This document shows positions 47,457 through 57,200 of a stretch of DNA of 64,000 nt, piece after piece (within the stretch, counting starts at the first letter, position 1; every line of letters starts with the position of its first letter). The notes beneath the pieces were generated by a model. That model did not search any database and was not told the DNA's origin. It saw only the letters and a list, made by a program, of their open reading frames with translations. This stretch comes from Ceratodon purpureus (Eukaryota > Streptophyta > Bryopsida > Pseudoditrichales > Ditrichaceae), in assembly GCA_014871385.1 (NCBI GenBank), contig CM026421.1, positions 10,863,128 to 10,927,127 of the forward strand, in the 5' to 3' direction. A program made the position numbers and the translations under genes.

Positions 47457-48227
47457 GGGAAAGTTCGTACGTGAGCGGAGAGCGTAGAGCGGAGAGCGGT
47501 GAGCGCAGAATGGAGAGCACAGAATTGAGAATTAGGAAAATTTTCAAAAGAAAAGTAGACCCTATAACCGTGGAAAATTACTAAATTAAGGCTAAATTTT
47601 GACACTTTTTTAAAAAAAAGAGTATATTACTGTGGAAATTAGAGATTATATCTGGTAAGAATTTATTACGTTTGTTCTCTTAGATACAAATTAGGGCTAA
47701 TGTCATGATGACGTCATGCATATATTTTGTTATATTTCTCATGGATTTAGGCAAGATATAATGATCAGACGTTAAGTTTTAGATCAAACAAATAATTCTT
47801 TCATAGGATTATCTAAATGCACAAGGAAAAAAACAAATTCGAAAGAACGTAAAGGAGGCAAGGTTTGAAAACTTCCTGGAATATTTCAAAATTCGTGTAT
47901 AATATCATAACTGCTGAAACCAAGATATACCTTGTTAGAGTCCTTGTCTTTATCGAAGAGTACTCTCTCTTCGTAGGCAGCAAAGCATCTTCATTTGAGT
48001 GATACAAGTAGGAGATTTTCATCATCAAACAACACTTGGTAAGCTGGGTTCCAGAGAAGGAGGTCACTCTTGGTTTCTTGAGCTTGTCTCTAGATGGCGT
48101 ATTTGGATAGTGACACAGTCCTTGGCATGCTGTGCTGTATGCGAAGGTAGCGTAGGAGTTTGGGGATGTCAATCTGCAAGCTTGCCTGTAACGTTTGAAG
48201 ACTACAAGAATTCAGTGTGTTGCGCGA
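47457..48227. other. Unique island with heptamer cluster and direct repeat
   Basis: 47468-47518 is the reverse-complement relative of the heptamer cluster at 13066-13136 (GAGCGGAGAGCGTAGAGCGG). 47871-47931 is one copy of a diverged direct repeat whose partner is 48746-48813. The remainder is AT-rich with no supported gene. Confidence 0.5.
47871..47931. repeat. Diverged direct repeat, copy 1
   Basis: Shares TGGAATATTTCA, TTCGTGTA and GAAACCAAGAT in the same order and spacing with 48746-48813, at very roughly three-quarters identity by eye. Confidence 0.6.
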
Positions 48228-48599
48228 TGCCGAAGGTGTGTAATGCGAGATCCAGGAGGACGAGAGCGGCTGTAGGTTTGCCCCCAAAGGCACCGGCGAG
48301 TTATGAGGAGCTGCGGCCGTGGCTGCTGGAGGTGGAGCGCGCCAGGGATCGAGGCATGGACCTGCCACCGTTTAGGCACATCGGAAGCCTCCATGTTGGT
48401 GAAGGTGAATGGCGTTGGACAGTGCTTTGTACCAATGAGCTTCTCCGTATTATGGAGTTATCCCTAATCCCGTATCCCTTGCTATCGAACGTCGATGAGA
48501 ATCCAGTTGTTCAGCTGCCCGAAGTGATCATATCGGATGGCGAAACTTGCTGGTTTGATATGGACAAGAGTTGGACTGTATATCCTTCGAAGGATTAGT
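48228..48599 (+). CDS. Small orphan ORF, 123 aa
   Basis: ATG 48228 opens MPKVCNARSRRTRAAVGLPP, then YEELRPWLLEVERARDRGMD, HIGSLHVGEGEWRWTVLCTN and a C-terminus SWTVYPSKD. Composition is protein-like and GC-richer than its surroundings. The frame is open further upstream, to 47999. It is flanked by the ~70-bp direct repeats at 47871 and 48746. No family is recognised; it could be a single-exon gene, a last exon, or cargo of a small element. Confidence 0.45.
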
Positions 48600-49069
48600 A
48601 CAGTGAAGTCTAGTGGGGTGTTCGAATACAATTCTTAAGATTTGGTCATTCATTGGATCTAGATACGAGTATTCCAGCATGATGGTTTTAGATAATATAG
48701 ATGATTCTAGAAATAAGAAAAGAAAAACCAACTAAAAGAAATGGTCTTAAAAGTCCGTGGAATATTTCAGAGTTCGTGTACAATAATGGAGTAGCCGAAA
48801 CCAAGATGTACACCAAGTGAAGAATAGGTAACATGGATATGCAAATGTTGGATTTTGAATGAGTAAAATATAAATAACAGCGCAATATTATTTTTGAGCC
48901 TTTCTTTTGTAACATTTCATTCTTCATATTATATTTTGAGCATTACAGTTGTGACATTTCATCCTTTACAAACACGGAGACAAATTGGACATGAGAATTA
49001 TAACAAGTTTAGGTTCAGGGAAGTAGAGTAGACGAAGGATTACCCAATGAACTCCAATTAAATCAAATC
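48600..49069. other. AT-rich flank of the gypsy insertion
   Basis: No ORF of note. It contains the second direct repeat (48746-48813) and ends in the AATCAAATCAAATC run that supplied the target duplication of the large gypsy element. Before insertion it was contiguous with 61977 onward, so it is probably the 3' flank of the minus-strand gene at 62019. Confidence 0.5.
48746..48813. repeat. Diverged direct repeat, copy 2
   Basis: Partner of 47871-47931, in the same orientation. Confidence 0.6.
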
Positions 49070-49454
49070 AAATCTGTGGAAAGTGATTTCCACGGTTGAC
49101 ACACCGGAATACTAATTCCGGTAGGAAAATGATAAAAAAATTAAAAATTTTATGTTAGAAATACGGAAGTACTAAGCCTATAAGTAAAACAACCGGTTAA
49201 GCCGGTCGGTTGAATAAATAAGTGACCGGAAGGCCAGCCGGGTGAGATCCGGTCGTCTGCGGTGGAGGAGAGACGGGTACAGTCCATATGACAGAGCCCT
49301 GACCCGGCAGACTTAAGGATAACCACCAAAAGGTACAACGCACACGGGGATAATGGCTGCAACCATTAAAACGCCGCCGGTCGCGACCGTCCAATGATGA
49401 GGGGCTACGACCGTCCGTCATGATGAGCTACGAACGGGTGGGCGCGAGGGCAGG

Positions 49455-49461
49455 TATAAAA
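49455..49461 (+). promoter_or_regulatory. Candidate TATA box upstream of the LTR ORF
   Basis: TATAAAA in a GC-rich context, 203 bp before the ORF's ATG at 49664. The copy in the 3' LTR is at 58836. Confidence 0.5.
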
Positions 49462-49663
49462 GGAGGAAGGACCGCCATGCTCTTCCTTTCTCTTTGTCAT
49501 TTTGTGGCACGACGGGTCCTTGCGCTCTAAGGCGGTGGGCGCAGTTAGGGTTAGACGGTAGGAGAGAGACGGTGAGACGGAAGTGTTTCCGTTAGGCGAG
49601 AGATTGTGGTGAGGACCGTGCGTGCAGGTGTTACCGGAGTGACGGAGAGGAGGACTTAGCAGA

Positions 49664-51532
49664 ATGGGTAGGAAAGGGAAGGAACCGGCGGCGGAAGGAC
49701 AGTCGTTCAGGGTACAACGGGTAATGCCGTTGATACCGGCAGGAGAGAAGGAGAAGGAGCTCCTCCGGACCGCCTTAGAGTCTATGGGTTGTGAGGTCCT
49801 ACTGGACAAGGCATGGGGTTGGAAGCTTGCCCTTCCGGCCCAGGAGATCCTCGTCAAGAATCCTGAGAATCGAGGAACCATCCGGGGAGAGCCGGATAAG
49901 TGGTCGGCACAACTCTGGAGGGAGACGTATGGTTTCAAGAACTCCGGCGGCGAGGTCTCGACGCCGGAGCCCCGGGACTTCATACATCAGTATCTCAAGG
50001 GGACCGGAGACCCGAGAGAAGGATGGGGGCTGGATGACATTGCGGATCCGGAGGCCCGGAGAGTAGTAGGGTTTATGAACCCTATTTTCCATCCGGAAAA
50101 GCCCAAACGGATCACCAACAAGTGGGCGTCCGTTTTCATTGGGGCCATGATCGGTGAATTCACGGTGGACTGGGGGGTCATGATGAAGACGATAGTCGAC
50201 CGACAGGTGGCCAATCTCCGGAAGACCAAGAAGCAGGCCACCTGCCTTCCGTCTTTCCTCATTCACCTCTACCGTACTAAGGGACTGTTGAGTGCTGAAG
50301 AGGTCCGGGAGTACGATATGCTCTTAAGCTATCAGCAGTTCGCTGAGCCGGAAGAAGTGTCCGACCAGGACGACGAGGATGATGTTATTGAGGTCTCCCC
50401 CACGCCGGCTAAGAGACCCCGTCCTAGCCCGGAAAAGGGACAGCCATCCGGATCACCTCGGACTCCCGCACCGGCCAAGCGAACCCTGAACACGGAGATC
50501 CAACAGCCCACCGGACCACCGGAGCACACCGGAGATCCGTACCAGGACTTAGTTAACCTATTGGAGCAGGCAACGACATATGCCCGGTTCTTACAGTCGA
50601 CTAGGAAGGCGGAGGGCCGGTTGGCTAGGGAGGTAATGATCCTTACGGGTTCGGACCAGTTGGAGGATTGCCTGAGCATTCTTCGCAAGCACCGGGACTT
50701 GGCCGGTCTCCAGGAGAAGCACATGGACCGGCTGGCGAAGTACCGGGAGACGAATCGGAAGCTCGAGGAGGAGGTGCGTGATGCCCGGAAGGATTTCAAT
50801 GACGCCCGTGACCGGGCAGTCGAGGCCATCCGGTCGGTCGCTGAGATCAAGGCCACTTTAGCTCTTCCGGTAGATGTGGCCAATCAGTGCGCCGTTTACC
50901 AGGCGTTCGTGACCCGTCAACCGGATCCAACTACGAAGAATATTATAAAGTTCATGCACGACCGGACACAGGTGATGAGGGACACATGGACGATGATGAA
51001 GAACCTGGTGGAAGTCCTCGGTTACGCAGAGGCCGGTCCGTCATCAGGGCCACCGGCAAATCAAGAGGATCCCAGACCACCGTCCCCAACCAGGGAACCG
51101 GCACCGGTGCCACCTCCAGCCTCTCCGATACGGTCGGCCATCCGGCCCGCCCAACAGGAGATAGGACACCCGCTGGAGGATCCTATTCCGGACACCTTGA
51201 GCAGTCTGCACACTCTACCCAACTTGGATGGAGTCGAGACTGTTAACCCCGGAAACATTCCCTTGGAACCGGACCAGAGACCACCACCGTTAGATTTTAT
51301 ACCGGTACAGGGATCTCCGGAAACGCTCCAGGTGGATCTCAGCGCAGTTCCGGTGGCGGCACGATCTCCATCCCCGGCAGCTCAAGCAGAACGATCCCGG
51401 AAGTCCAGTGAGCCGTCAGCATCTGCGGCTCCGGAAGAAGACCCCCCGTTGAAGAAACTGAAGCGGGTACAGAAGAAGGAACGGTTGGACGGAACCCGGC
51501 ACAGTCCCCGGCTCGATAAGCACAAGGAGTAG
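49664..51532 (+). CDS. LTR-internal ORF, 622 aa, plant-transposon-type protein
   Basis: Starts MGRKGKEPAAEGQ. Residues about 100-220 (MNPIFHPEKPKRIT, FIGAMIGEFTVDWGVMM, then CLPSFLIHLYRTKGLL) resemble the conserved core of the 'putative plant transposon protein' domain found in extra ORFs of Athila-like gypsy elements; this is by eye. An acidic patch (EVSDQDDEDDVIEVSPTPAK) is followed by a Pro-rich linker, a long coiled coil (about 320-420), a second Pro/Ser-rich segment, and a basic C-terminus with KKLKRVQKKERLDG that could act as a nuclear signal. It is not gag or pol. Function unknown; it lies wholly inside the LTR, so each element carries two copies. Confidence 0.85.
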   Translation: MGRKGKEPAAEGQSFRVQRVMPLIPAGEKEKELLRTALESMGCEVLLDKAWGWKLALPAQEILVKNPENRGTIRGEPDKWSAQLWRETYGFKNSGGEVSTPEPRDFIHQYLKGTGDPREGWGLDDIADPEARRVVGFMNPIFHPEKPKRITNKWASVFIGAMIGEFTVDWGVMMKTIVDRQVANLRKTKKQATCLPSFLIHLYRTKGLLSAEEVREYDMLLSYQQFAEPEEVSDQDDEDDVIEVSPTPAKRPRPSPEKGQPSGSPRTPAPAKRTLNTEIQQPTGPPEHTGDPYQDLVNLLEQATTYARFLQSTRKAEGRLAREVMILTGSDQLEDCLSILRKHRDLAGLQEKHMDRLAKYRETNRKLEEEVRDARKDFNDARDRAVEAIRSVAEIKATLALPVDVANQCAVYQAFVTRQPDPTTKNIIKFMHDRTQVMRDTWTMMKNLVEVLGYAEAGPSSGPPANQEDPRPPSPTREPAPVPPPASPIRSAIRPAQQEIGHPLEDPIPDTLSSLHTLPNLDGVETVNPGNIPLEPDQRPPPLDFIPVQGSPETLQVDLSAVPVAARSPSPAAQAERSRKSSEPSASAAPEEDPPLKKLKRVQKKERLDGTRHSPRLDKHKE

Positions 51533-51728
51533 GGTTTTAGGATAAGGACCGGATAAAATGGCAGCGACTAACGATGGGGCTCCAGTGCACCCGGCTGCCA
51601 ATCCGGATAGATAGCAGCAGTAACTAGGAATAGAAGGCGGCCACCGGTCCGGGATTTCCGGATCCAAGATCCGGAATTTCTGGATCTCGGTGGGCCACTT
51701 GGTCGCTTTAGGAACCGATAGGTTTTAG

Positions 51729-51736
51729 TATATAAG
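51729..51736 (+). promoter_or_regulatory. Second candidate TATA box in the LTR
   Basis: TATATAAG about 200 bp after the LTR ORF and 855 bp before the LTR end. If this is the genomic promoter, the ORF lies in U3. The 3' LTR copy is at 61110. Confidence 0.45.
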
Positions 51737-52599
51737 ATAGACGTTTTTCCAAGGCAGGGGCCTTGTTTTTGTACGCCGTTTTGTTGTTGCAATTGAGAAT
51801 ATACTTTTGGATTTGTTGTGTCAACCGGCTGCTGACGGGTCCGTTGCCGTATGGTTTGTGGTTCTATTGTCTTCAGTAGAGTTCCGGAGGAGTGTTGAAC
51901 AGTAGGAAGGTCAGGAGAGCGCCCGGAGAGACTGGGGAGGTGTCAAGCGTCGAGTGTTGACGGTTTCCAGTCCCGGAAGGAGCCCGTAGGGAAGGAGAGA
52001 CGTATTGCAGCAGGGCTGGTAGTCTCAAGGACACGGAGAGCCGTGTGTACACCGGGATCCGGAAACGGACCGGTCGCTTCCTGTAGATGGGATAAAAGCC
52101 GGATGTCCTACTGCGAACCAATCCGGAAGGGAGATAGTGTAGTAGAATACTGTGCAGCCGTAAGGTAATGTCATTGTAGTATGATTTCCGTATCCGTAAC
52201 CGGCACTGAGTAGTTATCCGGACCGGTCCCTAGCCGTACGGAAGGATTATTACTCCACTTCTCGGGTGGTAGATAGGAACAGTGGGGTGTCCAGCCACTA
52301 TAAGTCACGGGACGGTGGAAAATCCAGCCACTTGAAAGGATAGACGGATCAGTGGGAACCGGCCACTAGTCTAAAAAGCCGGAAAATAGGAACGAGGCAA
52401 AAACTACCGGATTTGTCCAACCGTCTGTAAGACGGAGTACGGTCGGACACTGGTGGTGATTTCCGTTAAAATCTAAAAGAAAGAAAACTATAGGTCTTCG
52501 TGGGAACGAACACGGAGTGGTTTACTTTGGAGGGTAGTTAGTGTGAATTAAGTGCCTTCCGGAGGGATACGGATACCACGTCGTGCTACATGTGATTTT

Positions 52600-52617
52600 T
52601 GGCGCCGCTGCCGGGGA
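52600..52617 (+). promoter_or_regulatory. Primer-binding site
   Basis: TGGCGCCGCTGCCGGGGA begins nine bases after the 5' LTR. It starts with the TGG expected opposite a tRNA CCA end and closely resembles the TGGCGCCGTTGCCGGGGA site of several plant gypsy elements. Confidence 0.85.
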
Positions 52618-52684
52618 TCTATATGATTTTCTTTCTCCGGATTTCTACGGTTGTCACTAACCCAAGTCAGGTTGTAGAAAACGC

Positions 52685-54250
52685 ATGAATCCGAATTCTG
52701 AGCCGGAAGGAGTACGGAGGTCTAGTAGAAAGAAGAAGGGTGATCAGGAGACGGAGGCCAGACCATTCGTCACTACTAGAGCAGAATTCATTGAAGACAC
52801 AGATCAAGAGATAGCCGGGACTTCCGGATCCGGAGGTCAGGGTGGGACAGTACCACCCGGGCCGGTGACCGGGGGACCGGTAGCGGGTCTTCCTATGGCC
52901 CGGACGTTCTCCAGACTGAAGTATCGGAAGTTCAGGGGCGATGGCCGGGAGGACGTGGACGAATGGCTAAGCGAGTTCAACGCCACGGCTGCTGCCAACC
53001 AAGAGGACGAAGCAATCAAGTTACGGTTGTTCCAGGGATTACTCAAGAAGGAGGCACTCCAGTGGTACCAAGAGGAACCGGACAACGTGCGAAGGAGTTG
53101 GGGTTTGCTATCCGATGCCTTCCGGAGGGCCTTCCGGGAGGTAGGAGGAGAAGCCCGCACATTGGGAAAACTTAGTAAAATCCGGATGGAGCTGGAAGAG
53201 TCGGTCCGCCGGTACGGACAGAGGGTTAGGAGTTTAATTCATAAACTAAGTCCCGGAATTGCAAACAGTATCCAGGTAGAATGGTACGTCGCTGGGTTAC
53301 CCGACCGGATGGGGTTCCAAGTAAGGCAGACCCGGCCACAGACTTTACCGGAGGCCATGGAGGCCGCCCAGAACTATGAAAACTCCAAGCAGTCCATACG
53401 GCAGTACCGTAAGGCAGGGAAGACCTCTAGACGTCTCCGAAAGGTCCGGAGGAGCCGGGATTCTAGTTCAGAATCCAATGGATCCAGCTCCGAAGATAGC
53501 TCGGAAACCGGAAGCAGCAGCAGTGAGGAGGACCGCTCACGACGGAAGGCGTCAGGTAGCAAGGGCTACCGGAAGGACAAAGAACGGACGATAGTCCGAG
53601 TAAAGGAGGAATACCCCTCGGAGAAACGGATGATCAAAGATCTGGTGAACAGCATTGAAGAACTCAAAGTCCAGATGGCGGAAGAGAAGAAAGCACGGAA
53701 AGCGCTGCCCACCGTCCGGAACAATGTGTGGTGCACCAACTGCGGGAAGCCGGGACATTACAACCGGGAATGCCCACACGGAGCACCCAAGAGAGTGCAG
53801 TTTGTGGATGAAGAGGGGTCAGTATTCTTTGCGGAACCTGCTTATGAAGAGGAGGAAGTGGAGATGCTACCGGTTTACCAGGTAAACCCGGCCTATGGCC
53901 GTGGACGGATGATGCAGCCGGTTATCAGACCGCGTCCCGGAATGGGCTATCCATCCGGTGGACATCCGGCCCCGCCAGCACGACCACCCGTCTCGGTGGA
54001 ACGGCAGTTTGGATGCTGTTATATTTGTGGAGAAGCCGGTCATTATGCTAACAATTGTCCACATCGAGGAGGTCAAGGCGCACCGTTGGAACTTCCGTGT
54101 CAAAACTGTGGTCAGTACGGCCATAAGTCACCCCAATGCCAACAACCGGTTAGACCTAGGGCTATCTATAAGCAAGTGGAAGAACCTCCCCGGGAGCGTA
54201 CCGGGCTCAACTACGGTCACAAAGACGGGGTAGAGAATCCGCCAAATTGA
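52685..54250 (+). CDS. gag: Gypsy gag polyprotein, 521 aa
   Basis: Starts MNPNSEPEGVRRSSRKKK. The retrotransposon gag core lies at about residues 75-220 (FSRLKYRKFRGDGREDVDEW, then LFQGLLKKEALQWYQEE). A Ser/Arg-rich linker and a charged helix follow, then three CCHC zinc knuckles: CTNCGKPGHYNREC, CYICGEAGHYANNC and CQNCGQYGHKSPQC. It would form the particle and bind genomic RNA. Uninterrupted. Confidence 0.93.
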   Translation: MNPNSEPEGVRRSSRKKKGDQETEARPFVTTRAEFIEDTDQEIAGTSGSGGQGGTVPPGPVTGGPVAGLPMARTFSRLKYRKFRGDGREDVDEWLSEFNATAAANQEDEAIKLRLFQGLLKKEALQWYQEEPDNVRRSWGLLSDAFRRAFREVGGEARTLGKLSKIRMELEESVRRYGQRVRSLIHKLSPGIANSIQVEWYVAGLPDRMGFQVRQTRPQTLPEAMEAAQNYENSKQSIRQYRKAGKTSRRLRKVRRSRDSSSESNGSSSEDSSETGSSSSEEDRSRRKASGSKGYRKDKERTIVRVKEEYPSEKRMIKDLVNSIEELKVQMAEEKKARKALPTVRNNVWCTNCGKPGHYNRECPHGAPKRVQFVDEEGSVFFAEPAYEEEEVEMLPVYQVNPAYGRGRMMQPVIRPRPGMGYPSGGHPAPPARPPVSVERQFGCCYICGEAGHYANNCPHRGGQGAPLELPCQNCGQYGHKSPQCQQPVRPRAIYKQVEEPPRERTGLNYGHKDGVENPPN

Positions 54251-54259
54251 CGGTTACCG

Positions 54260-57200
54260 GTGGAACCACGAGGAGAGACCGGCGTGGGTATCCATCAGGT
54301 CTGTTCGCGTAGTTCCACCCGGAGACAGGATTCAGAAAAGAAGAAGAGGAAATCTGGTGTTCGGACCAGGTCACAGAGGAAAGAGAGTAGCCGACCGGAA
54401 TCTTCAGAAACTTCCGGGGAATCAGAGAAGGAGGTGCCCCCGGAGACGGTCCCGGTTGAAAAAGGGGTCAAGACCCTACCAACTATGCCGGATATTGGAC
54501 CGGAGGTAATTGCTGGGTTACCTCAAGTACAGGAGGGCCGGAAGGTGACATTCAGCGAGATTCAGGAAATTATCCAACCGGAGGTCCGGGCGAAAGCCGA
54601 CAGGTACGACATCCTCCAGGATATTCAGGCCCAGCCGGCCAATGTCACCATAGGACAACTGTTACATGATAATCCTAATTATCAGAAGCAGGTTAAGTCC
54701 AGCTTAATCCGGACCCGTAAACGGAAGATTAAGCTGCCTTCCGTCGCAGTTAATTTTGCCGAGATGGAGGATTTCGGGGCTCCGGAAATAGCTGTGGAGA
54801 TCGACGGATGCCTTATCCAGAAGGTACCGGTAGATGGAGGATCCGGAGTAAATCTACTACTGGAGAGTACGGCCAATGATTTAGGGTACACTGTCTTTGA
54901 GCCTACCAATCGGACTCTACGGATGGCAGACCAGTCTCGAGTAGTACCAGTGGGAAAACTGTCGGCAGTACCGACAAAGATTTCCGGACTCACTTACCCG
55001 CTCAACTATTTGGTTATCCGGGTGGAGGAAGGAAATCCGTTTCCACTGTTACTCGGACGGCCGTGGCTATATCTAGCCGGAGTCAAGGTAAATTGGGCGA
55101 AGAAAGCTTTTACTTTCAAGGATCCGGCTGTTTTGCTATCGTGGAAACCGGAGCTCCATCTGGGGGAAACAAGTGAGACGGATGGTTACACTTCCGATTG
55201 GACAAGTTCAGAAAACTCGGATTCCCTGCAGTCATATCATGTACAAGAATTCCGGGAGGTATCAGAAGAAGATCTGGGATTCCGTAACCCCGTACCTGAA
55301 CAGAAGCCGGATGGAACCGAAGTGCCGAACCGACCACCGGAAGGCAGGAAGGACGATGACAGGGCCCTAGGAGAAGCAAGCGTTCCGTTGACCTCCGAAT
55401 GGATTAAAGGACAGTTCGCAGATGGAATAATCAAAACAGGGATATCCGGGTCAAGGACCAGTGACTTACCCTGGTCAACCCTTCCGGGGTCCGTAGAAAC
55501 GGATGCTAGCGAACCGGTCAAGAATGTGGTAGCACCGGAAGATTACGAAGCGGTGAAGACGGAAACCGGTAGGACTTTCTATTTGGGAAAAGGACTGACG
55601 GACCGGGAGCGGGCACAGTATTTGGAACTGCTTACGGAATATGATGACGTCTTCGCCTGGCTTCCATCGGATCTGGTGGGTATACCGCCGGAATTGGGCG
55701 AACATCACATCGACCTAATGGAGGGAGCGGTTCCGGTTCGCCAAAGGCAGTACCGGCTCAACCCAAAGTACTCCATGATGGTGAAGGAGGAACTAGATAA
55801 ACTGCTGGAAGCCGGTTTTATTTATCCAGTGAATAACTCCGAGTGGGTGTCACCGATTGTAGTAGTACCAAAGAAAACGGGTCCGGATGGTAAAGTCAAA
55901 ATCCGGGTATGTCAGGATTTCCGGAAGCTGAATGCAGCCACGAAGAAGGATCATTTCCCTTTACCCTTCATCGACATGGTGCTCGATCACGTGGCCGGTC
56001 AGGAATGCTTCAGTTTTCTAGATGGGTTTTCCGGATACAATCAGGTGTCCATCCGGAAGGAGGACCAACTGAAAACTACTTTTACCACCGATTGGGGTAC
56101 CTACGCTTTCAACCGGATGCCTTTCGGATTGTGCAATGCTCCCGGAACGTTTCAACGGTTGATGATGGACATATTTCAGGATTTCTTAAAACATTTCCTG
56201 GAAGTTTTCATTGACGACTTTGCGGTGTTCAGCCGGTGGGTGGAACATCTGGACTACCTCCGGAAAACGTTCCAGCGATGCCGGGAGACTAAACTCAAGC
56301 TCCATCCGGGCAAGTGTTTTTTCGGTATGTTAGCCGGACTATTGCTCGGACACATAGTCAGCCGGAAGGGAATAGCAGTGGATGTAGCAAAAGTAATAGT
56401 CATGTTGGCCCTTCTTGCCCCCACCAACCTCCGGGAACTCAGAGGATTTCTGGGGTGTGTGGGATACTACCGGAGGTTCATTGAGAATTATGCCCGGTTG
56501 GCAATGCCACTAACGGAGCTGCTCAAGAAGGAAGAGGAGTACCTCTGGACGGAAATCCGTCAACAAGCTTTTGAAGAACTGAAGAGACGGTTGGTCACAG
56601 CCCCTATACTAGCCCCACCGGATTGGTCGAAATCTTTTCATGTCACTTTGGATGCATCCGGTTGGTGTGTGGGAGCTATCCTATGGCAATTGGATGACGA
56701 GGGCCGGGAACGACCCATCTATTATGCCAGCCGGCAGATGAATCCGGCCGAGAAGAATTACACGACAACCGAACGGGAGGCTCTAGCCGTCATTTATGCG
56801 TGCAAGAAATTTCGCCATTACCTATTGGGGTACAAAGTCATCTTCCATACGGATCATGACTCGCTGAAGTATCTAGTCAACAAACCGGATCTGTCCGGAA
56901 GGTTGGCCCGGTGGATATTACTTCTTCAGGAGTTCAACTACGAAGTTATTGTCAAATCCGGGAAGTCTAACCTCAATGCAGATTATTTGTCGCGACAACG
57001 GGGGAAGGAGAGCAAGGAGGAGATATCTTCAGAGTTTCCGGATGAATTCCCGGAAGAATACCCGGTTGGTACCAGTATACAGGATATACCGGACCCCCGC
57101 AACCTTCCGGTCGTAGGAGGTACGTCTTCCGTCTACCGAATTCAGGAGGACGAAGGGGAGGACCAGGATCTTCAGCGGATTAAGAACTATCTCCAGACTC

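Larger units (their letters stand above)
49075..52590 (+). repeat. Gypsy 5' LTR (3516 bp)
   Basis: Starts TGTGGAAAGTGATTTCCAC and ends CACGTCGTGCTACA. Carries a TATAAAA at 49455, a 622-codon ORF and a second TATATAAG at 51729. The same length as the 3' LTR. Confidence 0.97.

Noticed and set aside
49664-51532. Envelope-like protein in the LTR ORF
   Set aside because: No signal peptide or transmembrane segment is visible. The product is hydrophilic with a coiled coil and basic tail.
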